From the NCBI GenBank assembly GCA_902765735.1, contig CACXBB010000017.1:1-60013 (forward strand): a stretch of DNA of 60,013 nt, written 5' to 3'. The stretch is from an uncultured Eubacteriales bacterium. GTDB taxonomy: Bacteria; Bacillota; Clostridia; Christensenellales; Aristaeellaceae. The notes beneath the pieces are model-generated. The model was not told where the DNA came from, made no database searches, and saw only the letters and a program-made list of their open reading frames with translations. Numbering within the stretch: the stretch's first letter is position 1; every line of letters begins with the position of its first letter. The position numbers and the translations under genes are program-made. Positions 35,582 through 43,419 of this stretch are shown one piece after another.

Positions 35582-36583
35582 TTATCGCTCGGTTGACCGG
35601 CGAAGCTGCACCTCGCACGGTATCAGCCGAAGATTTTCGGGATCGGGCGCGTTGCCCCGCACGCAGTCCAGCATCCACGACGCGGCGCTGACCGCCATGC
35701 GGCGCACGTCCTGCCGCACCGTGGTGATGGGCACGGGGGATATCCTCGAAAAGATGCTGTCGTCGTACCCGGCCACGGCGATGTCCTCCGGCACCCGCAG
35801 CGACCGCGCCTTCAGCGCGTTGATCGCCCCCAGGGCCATCATGTCGTTGACGCACAGTATGCCGTCGAGCCCCTCCAGCGCCATGGACTGCACGTGATTG
35901 AAGCTGTCGTCGTAGCGTATGCCGTCCAGGTGATAAACCCGGCAGCCCTCCAAGCCCTTCTCGGCGCAGAAATCCATGAACGCGCCGTCCCTCAGGTCGA
36001 AGCAGTGCACGTTCTGCGCGCCGCTCAACAGCGCCATGCGCCTCAGGCCCCGGTCGTACAGGCGCGTAAGCAGCTGCTTCATGCCGCCGTACAGGTCGCA
36101 CATCACGCAGGGGTGCTCCAGGTCGGGATAGCTGGCGGTGACGAACACATACGGTATCCCCGCGTCGTTTAAAGCGTCCAGATACTCGATGTTGTCATTG
36201 GGCTTCTCCACCGGGGCGATCATCAGCCCCTCCACCTGGTTGCCGATCATGTCCGACACGATCCGGCGCTCCATCTGGCGGGAGTTCATGGAGCTTGAGA
36301 TGATCAGCGCGTAGTCGCTCATCCTCAGCTCGTTCAGCGTGTCCTGCGCCAGCGCCGCGTAGTAGATGTTCTCGATGTCGGGCAGCACCAGGCCGATCTG
36401 CCGGCTCTTGCGGGAGGCCAGCCGCTTCGCCGAGGGGTTGGGCCGGTAGCCCATCTCCTTGGCCACCGCCGCCACGTGCCGGCGGGTGCGGATGTTGATC
36501 TTCTCGTTGCCGTTCAGCGCGAGGGATACTGTTGCAATCGACACACCCGCCTTTTCAGCAACGTCTGTAATCTTAACATGCAT
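35582..36583 (-). CDS. LacI-family transcriptional regulator
   Basis: 333 residues from ATG 36583 (GGGAG eight bases before); the in-frame extension upstream runs through the operator. N-terminal HTH: VKITDVAEKAGVSIATVSLALN and a hinge helix with NPSAKRLAS. The rest is a periplasmic-binding-like sensor (IGLVLPDIENIYYAALAQ, CVNDMMALGAINALKA, VAGYDDSIFSRI). It heads the sugar operon, so it likely represses it until the sugar or its phosphate binds. Two operator-like palindromes lie in the divergent region. Confidence 0.93.
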   Translation of the reverse strand: MHVKITDVAEKAGVSIATVSLALNGNEKINIRTRRHVAAVAKEMGYRPNPSAKRLASRKSRQIGLVLPDIENIYYAALAQDTLNELRMSDYALIISSSMNSRQMERRIVSDMIGNQVEGLMIAPVEKPNDNIEYLDALNDAGIPYVFVTASYPDLEHPCVMCDLYGGMKQLLTRLYDRGLRRMALLSGAQNVHCFDLRDGAFMDFCAEKGLEGCRVYHLDGIRYDDSFNHVQSMALEGLDGILCVNDMMALGAINALKARSLRVPEDIAVAGYDDSIFSRISPVPITTVRQDVRRMAVSAASWMLDCVRGNAPDPENLRLIPCEVQLRRSTER

Positions 36584-36599
36584 CCCTATTCTCCCATAA

Positions 36600-36613
36600 T
36601 TAAAACGCTTTAA
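36600..36613. promoter_or_regulatory. LacI-type operator 1
   Basis: TTAAAACGCTTTAA, a near-palindrome centred on CG as in LacI-family sites. It lies at the start point of the lacI-operon transcript, so binding would block that promoter (autoregulation). Confidence 0.7.
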
Positions 36614-36620
36614 TATGGCT

Positions 36621-36649
36621 ATTATAGCATGTCTGTTACGCAATGTCAA
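36621..36649 (-). promoter_or_regulatory. Promoter of the lacI-rpiB-ABC operon
   Basis: Minus-strand TTGACA (36644-36649), 17 bases, TATAAT (36621-36626); both consensus. Confidence 0.87.
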
Positions 36650-36675
36650 CACGCCGCATTAATTTTATGTTGATT

Positions 36676-36689
36676 CGATAACGTTTTCG
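36676..36689. promoter_or_regulatory. LacI-type operator 2
   Basis: CGATAACGTTTTCG, a CG-centred near-palindrome like operator 1. Its centre is about 76 bases from that of operator 1. It lies just upstream of the rightward -35. Confidence 0.6.
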
Positions 36690-36695
36690 CCCATC

Positions 36696-36724
36696 TTGCG
36701 AACATTGTTTTTTCATGATATACT
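36696..36724 (+). promoter_or_regulatory. Promoter of the GATase1-like gene
   Basis: TTGCGA (36696-36701), 17 bases, TATACT (36719-36724). Confidence 0.65.
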
Positions 36725-36757
36725 GTTGTCAGAATCATTCGACGGGAGGCATGGCGC

Positions 36758-37516
36758 ATGAGCGGTCCGAGGATATTGTTTGTCGGGGAATCGTGGCAGG
36801 TCCACGTGCAGGAGACGAAGGGCTTCGACGTATTCACCTATGATTACTATGAGACGGCGGTGCAGTACATCCAGAGCGCCCTCACCGGCGCGGGGTGCGA
36901 CTTCACCCACATCCCCGCGCACATGGTGGAGTTCAGCTTCCCCAACGACCCGGAGGCGCTCAGGGCCTACGACGTGGTGATGTTCTCCGACGTGGGCGCG
37001 AACACCTTCAACCTGCCGATGAACGTGTTCCAGCGGCTGACCCCCACCCCGAACCGGCTGGAGGCCGTGCGGGACTACGTGGCCGCGGGCGGCGCGTTTG
37101 TGATGATCGGCGGCTATCTGACGTTCATGGGCATCCAGGGGCGCGGCTGCTACCGCAATTCGGCGCTTGCGGAGGTGCTGCCCGTGGAGCTGCTGCCCGG
37201 GGACGACCGGGTGGAGGCCAGCGCGGGCGTAAAGCCGAGGCTTCTGATGAAGGACCACCCCATCGCCCGGGGCCTGCCGGAGGACTGGCCCAGCGTGCTG
37301 GGCTACAACCGCCTGATCCCCAAGCGCGGCGCGGAGGTCGTCGCCGCGCTGAACGACGACCCCATGATCGTGGCCGGCAGCTACGGCGCGGGCCGCGTGG
37401 TGGCCTACGCCACGGACTGCGCGCCCCACTGGTCGCCGGAGGCCTTCTGCAACTGGGCCGGCTACCCGGCGCTCTGGAAGAACATCGTGGACTGGCTGAC
37501 CAAGAAGGATCAATAA
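36758..37516 (+). CDS. GATase1-like (PF07090-type) protein
   Basis: 252 residues, a class I glutamine amidotransferase-like fold: ILFVGESWQVH at the first strand, DVVMFSDVGANTFNLP, VRDYVAAGGAFVMIGGYLTFMG and a late YGAGRVVAYATDCAPHW. There is no clear nucleophile-elbow Cys (the position reads GGYLTF), so glutaminase activity is doubtful. Divergent from the LacI operon with shared operators, so it probably acts on the same sugar or responds to it. ATG 36758 follows GGGAGG. Confidence 0.8.
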   Translation: MSGPRILFVGESWQVHVQETKGFDVFTYDYYETAVQYIQSALTGAGCDFTHIPAHMVEFSFPNDPEALRAYDVVMFSDVGANTFNLPMNVFQRLTPTPNRLEAVRDYVAAGGAFVMIGGYLTFMGIQGRGCYRNSALAEVLPVELLPGDDRVEASAGVKPRLLMKDHPIARGLPEDWPSVLGYNRLIPKRGAEVVAALNDDPMIVAGSYGAGRVVAYATDCAPHWSPEAFCNWAGYPALWKNIVDWLTKKDQ

Positions 37517-37550
37517 AAGAGGTTCTTCACGGAAACTTATGGAATGCCGA

Positions 37551-37754
37551 CTCCCTCCGTCTCGGCTTCGCCGAGCCACCTCCCTCGGGGAGGGAGGCTA
37601 ACTCCCTCCGTCACCGCTTCGCGGTGCCACCTCCCTCGGGGAGGGAGGCTAACTCCCTCCGTCACCGCTTCGCGGTGCCACCTCCCTCGGGGAGGGAGGC
37701 TAACTCCCTCCGTCTCGGCTTCGCCGAGCCACCTCCCTCGGGGAGGGAGGCTTT
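37551..37754. repeat. Four tandem 51-base hairpin repeats with compensated stem changes
   Basis: Units start at 37551, 37602, 37653 and 37704. Each reads CTCCCTCCGTC, a hairpin, GCCACCTCCCTCGGGGAGGGAGG, i.e. two stems per unit. Units 1 and 4 have the stem CTCGGC-TTCG-CCGAG; units 2 and 3 have CACCGC-TTCG-CGGTG, so both arms changed together. Confidence 0.9.
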
Positions 37755-37769
37755 GGTTTCGCCGCCAAA

Positions 37770-37865
37770 AGGCTCCCGTCATGGCCCCCTCTCTGAGGGG
37801 GCTGTCAGCGAAGCTGACTGGGGGAGTGAAGGGAGCTGGCGCGCAGCGCCTGAGAGAGTTCCTGC
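37770..37865. repeat. Further hairpin-type repeats of the same family
   Basis: CCCCCTCTCTGAGGGGG next to CAGCGAAGCTGAC (reverse orientation) and GGCGCGCAGCGCC. It is built like the preceding units with other stem sequences. With the previous entry it fills most of the 409-base gap 37517-37925. Confidence 0.7.
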
Positions 37866-37925
37866 GCAATCTCCCAACAAGAAGTTAAGATCATAACAGA
37901 ACCGCCCGCAGGAGGTGAAGCCGCC

Positions 37926-39056
37926 ATGTATGCCGCACTCTATCTGGAAATCAACCTCATGGCCGTGCTTCTGGTGCTGTTCATACGGTTCAAGACCCTG
38001 GGCATCTCCGAGATGGTCTCCCAGAGGAACTTCTCCAACGCCATCGACGCGCAGGTGGTGTTCTTCCTGTCGGACACCGCGGCGGCGCTGATCGTCTCGG
38101 GGGCCCTCCCGTTCTCCCGCTTCGGCCTGATGGCCGCGAAGACCGTCTACTTCTTCAGCACCGCCCTGATGTGCTACTTCTGGTTCATCTACTTCGAGCA
38201 CCTCCAGGGGTCGGCATTCGTGAAGCAGCGGCGCTATGTCCGGCTGTCTGCCGCGCTGGTGTGGGCGGAGGGCCTGCTGCTCATCGTCAATGCATTCACC
38301 GGAATACTGTTCTATGTGGACGCGGGCAACGCCTACTGCCGCGGCCCGCTGTTTGCCGTGCAGTACCTGCTTGCCTACGTCTACGTGCTGGCCGCCTCGG
38401 GGCACGCGCTGATCGGGGTGCTCACACACCGGCCGGGCGCGGACCGGAGGACGTTGATCGCGCTGTCGCTTTTCCCGGTCGCCCCCGCTGGCGCGGGCAT
38501 CGTACAATTCCTCTACCCGCAGATCCCGCTGGCCTGCGCCGCGCTGTCGATGGCCACGCTGATCCTCTACCAGAACTGGCTGGACGAGATGATCGCCATC
38601 GACCCGCTGACCCGGCTGAACAACCGCAAGCAGCTCATGTACCAATTCGAACAGTGGCAGGGCTCCGCCGACCCGACGCCGCTGTACGTGCTGCTGATCG
38701 ACGCCAACAAGTTCAAGTCGATCAACGACACCTACGGGCACATCCAGGGGGACGCGGCGCTCTGCCGGATCGCCGACGCCCTCCGCCAGTCCTGCGGCGG
38801 CCTGCCCCGGCGGGCCAATATCGCCCGGTACGGCGGGGATGAGTTCGTGGTGCTGGTCAGCGCCGAATCGCCGTCCACCGTCAGGGTGCTGACGGAGCGC
38901 ATCCACGCCACGCTGGCGAGGCTGAACGCGCAGGCTCGCGCGCCCTATGACCTGAGCGTGAGCGTCGGCGTGACTGCGGCGCGGCGCGGGGAGAGCCTTA
39001 AGGACACCCTCGACAACGCCGACCGCAGGCTCTACGAGGCGAAGAAGCAGGGCTGA
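37926..39056 (+). CDS. Membrane diguanylate cyclase (GGDEF)
   Basis: 376 residues. Six to seven TM segments in residues 1-215, then a GGDEF domain: DPLTRLNNRKQL, LLIDANKFKSINDTYGHIQGD, RYGGDEFVVL and SVSVGVT. The active-site GGDEF and the metal-binding D of LIDANKF are intact. An inhibitory RxxD site is not found five residues upstream. It should make cyclic-di-GMP in response to a membrane signal. ATG 37926 follows GGAGG. It stands alone between repeats and a terminator. Confidence 0.92.
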   Translation: MYAALYLEINLMAVLLVLFIRFKTLGISEMVSQRNFSNAIDAQVVFFLSDTAAALIVSGALPFSRFGLMAAKTVYFFSTALMCYFWFIYFEHLQGSAFVKQRRYVRLSAALVWAEGLLLIVNAFTGILFYVDAGNAYCRGPLFAVQYLLAYVYVLAASGHALIGVLTHRPGADRRTLIALSLFPVAPAGAGIVQFLYPQIPLACAALSMATLILYQNWLDEMIAIDPLTRLNNRKQLMYQFEQWQGSADPTPLYVLLIDANKFKSINDTYGHIQGDAALCRIADALRQSCGGLPRRANIARYGGDEFVVLVSAESPSTVRVLTERIHATLARLNAQARAPYDLSVSVGVTAARRGESLKDTLDNADRRLYEAKKQG

Positions 39057-39064
39057 CGGGCATG

Positions 39065-39096
39065 GAAAGGGCGCGTCCCGAAGGACGCGCCCTTTC
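39065..39096. terminator. Bidirectional terminator
   Basis: GAAAGGGCGCGTCC, loop CGAA, perfect 14-base complement. A-rich and T-rich edges serve both the cyclase gene and the convergent secreted-protein gene. Confidence 0.82.
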
Positions 39097-39122
39097 TATG
39101 TATGGAACAGTTGTTGTAGTCC

Positions 39123-39650
39123 TTACGCCGCCTGAATGGAGGAGATCACAGCGCCCCAAACCAGCTCGGCATTCTCTTCGGACACGGGCGTGCAGGTCAC
39201 TTCCAGCGCATAGCCGGCCTCGGTGGTGAAGGTGATGCTCACGCTGTCCTGCTTGGGCATGTTGTAGGAGACGCAGGGGAAGCCGTTCACGGTGCCCTGC
39301 TCGATCTCGGTCACGTCGTCCATGGTGGCCAGCTGCTCGGCGTACTCCTCGATGGACATGCCGTTCACATCGACGTACATCACGGCGACCGTCGCGGACT
39401 GATCCTCGGGCATGAAGTAGCCGATATAGCCGTTCGCCTTGTCCTCGTCGGTGAGCTCGACGGGATTGATGCCGTCGGGCAGCCACATCTTGATGGCGAT
39501 CTCGTCGAAGGTGTAGAACTGACCGGTCACACCGCCGGCCTCCAGGGCGGGCTCAAAGTCTTCCCAGTTCAGCGCAACGGGTTCCTCGGCCAGCGCGGCG
39601 ACGCTCAGCATCATGCACAGCGCCATAATAACAGCCAAAATCTTCTTCAT
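39123..39650 (-). CDS. Small secreted protein, function unknown
   Basis: 175 residues from ATG 39650 (GGAAGGAG upstream; the longer frame passes through the promoter). Signal peptide 1-22 ends ALA. The mature part is acidic, with VSEENAELVWGAVISSIQ at the end, a layout seen in many exported proteins of gut Clostridia. I cannot name a family or function. It has its own strong promoter and a shared terminator, so it is a single-gene unit. Confidence 0.8.
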   Translation of the reverse strand: MKKILAVIMALCMMLSVAALAEEPVALNWEDFEPALEAGGVTGQFYTFDEIAIKMWLPDGINPVELTDEDKANGYIGYFMPEDQSATVAVMYVDVNGMSIEEYAEQLATMDDVTEIEQGTVNGFPCVSYNMPKQDSVSITFTTEAGYALEVTCTPVSEENAELVWGAVISSIQAA

Positions 39651-39712
39651 GGTGTCTTTCTCCTTCCGGGGTACGTCCCCTGCTCGATATTCGGTTGCTT
39701 CAACCTTTCCAT

Positions 39713-39741
39713 ATGATAGCGCATATATCATAAATTGTCAA
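39713..39741 (-). promoter_or_regulatory. Promoter of the small secreted-protein gene
   Basis: Minus-strand TTGACA (39736-39741), 17 bases, TATCAT (39713-39718), the same hexamers as the trp promoter. Confidence 0.8.
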
Positions 39742-39857
39742 TCATTTTCATTTTGCTCTTCAAAAAGTCATTCTTTTGTCACAGAATTGTTGTTACATTT
39801 CGCCTGTTTTATGTTACAATCCAGTTGATACATAGACGCGCTGTATGGAGGGTACTT

Positions 39858-40331
39858 ATGAAAAGAAAGCTGTTCCTGTCCCTGCTGCTCATTGTGGTGC
39901 TGCTGATGTCCACCCTCACCGCCTCCGCCGCGAAATGGCGGTATATGAAGGTGGTCGTACAGGACGCGCGGGTCCGCAAGGGTCCCGGCGCCTCCGACAT
40001 CATCACCTCCCTCGACAAGGGCACGAAGGTGGTCTGCACCGCCAGGGCGAACAAGGCGTACTACAAGATCATCACCCCGGGCGGGCATACCGGCTACATC
40101 TTCCGCGACCACGTGAAGGTCATCGCCTCGGCCGATTCGAGCAAGGTCTACGTGACGACCGCCAAGGCCAACCTCCGGCGGAATGCCCGGGCGGGCTCGA
40201 CGCTGATCAAGACCCTCAAGGCGGGCACGTTTGTGAAGGTGCTGTCCGTCTCCGGCGGCTGGACGCACGTCAAGACCGTCGGCGGCAAGAAGGGCTATAT
40301 ACGCTCGGACCTGCTGAAAAAGGCGGGCTGA
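39858..40331 (+). CDS. Secreted protein with two bacterial SH3 domains
   Basis: 157 residues from ATG 39858 with GGAGGG upstream. Signal peptide 1-25 (ends ASA). Two SH3_3 domains: residues about 30-85 (VRKGPGASDIITSLDKGTKV) and 97-155 (NLRRNARAGSTLIKTLKAGTFV ... GYIRSDLL). Such domains bind wall peptides. No catalytic domain is attached, so it may be a binding or modulating protein. A TACAAT -10 box lies at 39815-39820. Confidence 0.88.
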   Translation: MKRKLFLSLLLIVVLLMSTLTASAAKWRYMKVVVQDARVRKGPGASDIITSLDKGTKVVCTARANKAYYKIITPGGHTGYIFRDHVKVIASADSSKVYVTTAKANLRRNARAGSTLIKTLKAGTFVKVLSVSGGWTHVKTVGGKKGYIRSDLLKKAG

Positions 40332-40371
40332 AACGAGATCGAAATATGATATCTGAAAGGAGAGACGCGGC

Positions 40372-40773
40372 ATGAGCAACATCGAGAGAGTGTGCCGGTT
40401 CCTGGACGCGGCAAAGACCTACTACCTGGCGACGGTGGAGGGGGATCAGCCCCGGGTGCGCCCCTTTGGCACGGCGCTGGTCTACGAGGACAGGCTGTAC
40501 ATCCAGACCGGCAAGGCGAAGAGCGTCTCCCGGCAGATCGCGGCGAACCCGAAGGTCGAGCTCTGCGCGTTCCAGGGCGGCCAATGGCTCCGCATCGCCG
40601 GCGAGCTGGTGAATGACGACCGCCGCGAGCCCAAGGTCGCCATGCTGGACAAATACCCCACCCTCAAGGCCATGTACAGCCCCGATGACGACAACACCCA
40701 GGTGCTGTACTTCAAGGATGCCGTGGCCACCTTCGCCTCGTTTACGGCTGCGCCGGAGGAGCTTCGCTTCTGA
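40372..40773 (+). CDS. Pyridoxamine 5'-phosphate oxidase-like flavin protein
   Basis: 133 residues with a split-barrel FMN-binding fold: YYLATVEGDQPRVRPFGTALVYEDRLYIQTG, then KAKSVSRQIAANPKVELCAF and WLRIAGELV (quoted in pieces). This family includes oxidoreductases with FMN, F420 or heme; it is too short for a true PdxH. ATG 40372 follows GAAAGGAG 40 bases after the SH3 gene; possibly co-transcribed. Confidence 0.87.
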   Translation: MSNIERVCRFLDAAKTYYLATVEGDQPRVRPFGTALVYEDRLYIQTGKAKSVSRQIAANPKVELCAFQGGQWLRIAGELVNDDRREPKVAMLDKYPTLKAMYSPDDDNTQVLYFKDAVATFASFTAAPEELRF

Positions 40774-40831
40774 CGGAGAGGGCATGCGCGCCCCAGCTTT
40801 CGACAATAATTTGACATTTCGCCGCATGTCA

Positions 40832-40860
40832 TTGCCCTTCACTCCCCTATAAGGTATAAT
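40832..40860 (+). promoter_or_regulatory. Promoter of the 41-residue gene
   Basis: TTGCCC (40832-40837), 17 bases, TATAAT (40855-40860). Confidence 0.7.
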
Positions 40861-40899
40861 ACCGTATGGATGACCACTACATATGGGGGAGGCGCTTCC

Positions 40900-41025
40900 A
40901 TGAACGACAAACTGACCCGATGGCTCAGCCGGATAAAACAGATTCCGTCAGCGGATGACCCAGAGTTCGAGGATTACATCGAGATGCTCGTCGAGAGCCG
41001 GATCATCGAGGAAGTCGCTTCGTGA
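40900..41025 (+). CDS. 41-residue small acidic protein in its own transcription unit
   Basis: ATG 40900 to TGA 41025, encoding 41 residues that begin MNDKLTRWLSRIKQIPSADD and end RIIEEVAS. The ribosome site GGGGGAGG lies seven bases before the ATG, a -10/-35 pair lies 40 bases upstream and a strong terminator lies 12 bases after the stop. The peptide has no signal sequence or membrane segment; a basic amphipathic start and an acidic second half suggest a small helical protein or adaptor. I do not know a family. The full set of expression signals makes it unlikely to be chance. Confidence 0.75.
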   Translation: MNDKLTRWLSRIKQIPSADDPEFEDYIEMLVESRIIEEVAS

Positions 41026-41037
41026 GCAAATGATAAT

Positions 41038-41071
41038 CGGCGCGTTCCTGTGGGAACGCGCCGGTATTGTT
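41038..41071 (+). terminator. Terminator of the 41-residue gene
   Basis: CGGCGCGTTCC, loop TGTG, GGAACGCGCCG, then GTATTGTTTTT. Eleven perfect pairs. Confidence 0.85.
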
Positions 41072-41103
41072 TTTGGCTCTTCACGGAAAGTTGTGGGATG
41101 CCG

Positions 41104-41258
41104 ACTCCCTCCGTCTCGGCTGCGCCGAGCCACCTCCCTGACTCCCTCCGTCAGCGCTGTGCGCTGCCACCTCCCTCGGAGAGGGAGGCTGGACGGGAGG
41201 CTATGGGTTCGCTGGGGGAGTGAAGGGAGCTGGCGCGTAGCGCCTGAGGGAGTTTCTT
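41104..41258. repeat. Hairpin-unit repeats before the MMPL gene end
   Basis: Two units of the 37551 family: one truncated with stem CTCGGC-TGCG-CCGAG (41104-41140) and one with CAGCGC-TGT-GCGCTG (41141-41190), then a reversed unit containing GGCGCGTAGCGCC (41218-41255). It fills the 240-base gap with no gene. Confidence 0.8.
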
Positions 41259-41265
41259 TGGTGTT

Positions 41266-43368
41266 TCACGCATTCTTCGCACATCTTTTCATTCCGAGCG
41301 TGGTATAGCAGATCACCTTGTCGAAGGCCAGCAGCATTGCGGGCAGCAGCACGATCACGACCACCGTGCTGATCAGCGCGCCGCGGGCCAGCAGTATGAC
41401 GATGGCGCGGATCATATCCACATTGGAGTACAGCGCCACGCCCACGGTGGCCGCGAACAGGCTCAAACCGCTGGTGATGATGGACACCACGGACGAGCGG
41501 TGCGCCGCGGACACGGCCTCGCGCTTGCCCTTGCCGGCCTGGCGCTGGCGCACGTAGTGGGTGGTCATCAGTATGGCGTAGTCCACCGTCGCGCCGAGCT
41601 GTATGGTGCCCACCACCACGGGGGCCACGAAGGGCTGGTGCACGCCGGTATAGTAGGCCCAGGCCATGTTGATGAATATGGCGAACTCGATGACCGTCAC
41701 CAGTATCGCCGGCAGCGTCAGCGACTTGAACACCAGCATGACGATGATGAATATGGCCGCCACGGAGATGGTGTTGACGGTCACCAGGTCCACGGAGGTG
41801 ACGTCCTCCAGGTCCTTCATCAGCGGCGCCTCGCCGATGACCATGGACTTGGGGTCATAGCTGCGGGCGATCTCCTGGATCTGGGCGATCTGCGCGTTGA
41901 CCTCGGGGGTGGCGGCGGAGTAGTCCGAGCAGACCATCATCAGCTCGTTGTTCTTCGTGCGCAGCTTGGAGGTCAGCTTGTCGGGCAGCATGTCCTCCGG
42001 CAGCAGGTCGCCGGTGAAGCTGTTCAGCCCCAGCACCCACTGGACCCCGTCCACCTCCTCGATCTTGTCCATCATCTTCGTCTTGTCCCTGGCGGAGAGC
42101 TGGCTGTCCACCATCAGCACGTGGACGTTGCTCATGTTGAACTCCTCGGACAGCTTTTTGTTGGCGATGGCGCTGTCCAGCGTGTCGGGCAGGCCCTTGT
42201 CGATGTTGTAGTAGAGCTGCACGCCGTTGTTGCCCCTGAAGGCCGGGTAGACCACCAGCAGGAAGATCACGATCCATATCCCGGCGTGCTTCATGATGAA
42301 ATTGGACACGCCGTCCATGCTCGGCAAAAACGCGCGGTGCCGGGTCTTTTCGATCAGGCCCTCGAAGGTCAGTATCATGGCGGGCAGGAAGGTGATGCAG
42401 CACAGCACGCCGATCACCACGCCCTTGATCATCACGATGCCCAGGTCCTTGCCGAGGGCGAAGGTCATGAAGATCAGCGCCGCGAAGCCCGCCACAGTGG
42501 TGACGGAGGACCCGATGACCGACACGATGGTCTCCGATATGGCCACGCCCATGGCCTCGTTGCGGTCCTCGTGCGCCTCACGGGCGGCCTCGTAGCTGTG
42601 CAGCAGGAAGATGGAGTAGTCCATCGTGACGCCCAGCTGCAACACCGCCACCAGCGCCTGGGTGATGTAGGAGATCTGCCCCAGGAACACGTTGGTGCCC
42701 ATGTTGTAGACGATGGCCACGCCGATGCTGGATAGAAACAGGAACGGCACCACGAAGGAGGTGGTGGTGAGCGTCAGCACCAACAGCGACAGCAGCGCGG
42801 CGATGACCACGTACACCGGCATCTCCTGCATGGCCAGGTTCTTGATGTCCGTGACGATGCCCGCCATGCCGCTGATGTAGCACTGCTTGCTGACGATGCC
42901 GCGCATGTCGGCGATGGCCTTCATGGTATCTTCGGAGGAGGTGGTGTTGTCAAACAGGGCGATCATCATGGTGGCGTCGTCGTGGAAGAATATGTCCCGC
43001 ACCCGCTTGGGCAGCATGGCCTCGGGCATCTCGATGCTCAGGGCGTCGTCGTACCACAGCACTTCCTTCACGTGGTCCACGCCCTCGAGCCGCTTCTCCA
43101 GCGCGGCGGTGTCCTTCTTCTCCATGCCCTCGACGATGATCATCGAGAACGCGCCCGAGCCGAAGTCCTCCACCATCACATCCTGGCCGTAGACCGTGTC
43201 CAGGCTGTCGGGCAGGTAGCTCAGTATGTCGTAATTGACCCTGGTCCTCAGGTAGCCGATGCCGGAGGGCACCAGCAGCGCTACCGCCAGTATGATCACC
43301 AGTATCCTGAACCTGGCGATGAGTTTACCGATCTGCTTCAAGTTCAAAGCCTCCAATGATGTCAACAT
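41266..43368 (-). CDS. MMPL/RND-family exporter
   Basis: 700 residues with about 12 TM helices in two halves, each with a large outer loop. RND/MMPL signature DY motifs: LGVTMDYSIFLLHSYEAAR in half one and LGATVDYAILMTTHYVRQR in half two. MMPL proteins export lipids, siderophores or wall precursors using the proton gradient. Unlike many Bacillota MMPL proteins it lacks internal Leu-heptad repeats; these are in the separate upstream protein. Start ATG 43368 has a close GGGAG; a TTG at 43341 with GGAGG eight bases away is an alternative. Confidence 0.9.
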   Translation of the reverse strand: MLTSLEALNLKQIGKLIARFRILVIILAVALLVPSGIGYLRTRVNYDILSYLPDSLDTVYGQDVMVEDFGSGAFSMIIVEGMEKKDTAALEKRLEGVDHVKEVLWYDDALSIEMPEAMLPKRVRDIFFHDDATMMIALFDNTTSSEDTMKAIADMRGIVSKQCYISGMAGIVTDIKNLAMQEMPVYVVIAALLSLLVLTLTTTSFVVPFLFLSSIGVAIVYNMGTNVFLGQISYITQALVAVLQLGVTMDYSIFLLHSYEAAREAHEDRNEAMGVAISETIVSVIGSSVTTVAGFAALIFMTFALGKDLGIVMIKGVVIGVLCCITFLPAMILTFEGLIEKTRHRAFLPSMDGVSNFIMKHAGIWIVIFLLVVYPAFRGNNGVQLYYNIDKGLPDTLDSAIANKKLSEEFNMSNVHVLMVDSQLSARDKTKMMDKIEEVDGVQWVLGLNSFTGDLLPEDMLPDKLTSKLRTKNNELMMVCSDYSAATPEVNAQIAQIQEIARSYDPKSMVIGEAPLMKDLEDVTSVDLVTVNTISVAAIFIIVMLVFKSLTLPAILVTVIEFAIFINMAWAYYTGVHQPFVAPVVVGTIQLGATVDYAILMTTHYVRQRQAGKGKREAVSAAHRSSVVSIITSGLSLFAATVGVALYSNVDMIRAIVILLARGALISTVVVIVLLPAMLLAFDKVICYTTLGMKRCAKNA

Positions 43369-43374
43369 ACGTCT

Positions 43375-43413
43375 CCCGCGCGTCGGGCGTGTGCCGCATG
43401 GCGCGCGGGAGCG
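43375..43413. promoter_or_regulatory. Hairpin between heptad-protein and MMPL genes
   Basis: CTCCCGCGCG and CGCGCGGGAG pair across a 19-base loop. No T-tract; a possible processing or stability element. The right arm overlaps nothing coding. Confidence 0.45.
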
Positions 43414-43419
43414 TGCATA

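Noticed and set aside
36758-37516. Active glutamine amidotransferase
   Set aside because: Fold matches, but no nucleophile Cys is visible at the elbow, so I call it GATase1-like only.
37551-37865. CRISPR array
   Set aside because: The 51-base units are directly tandem without unique spacers, each is made of two hairpins, and no cas gene is near.
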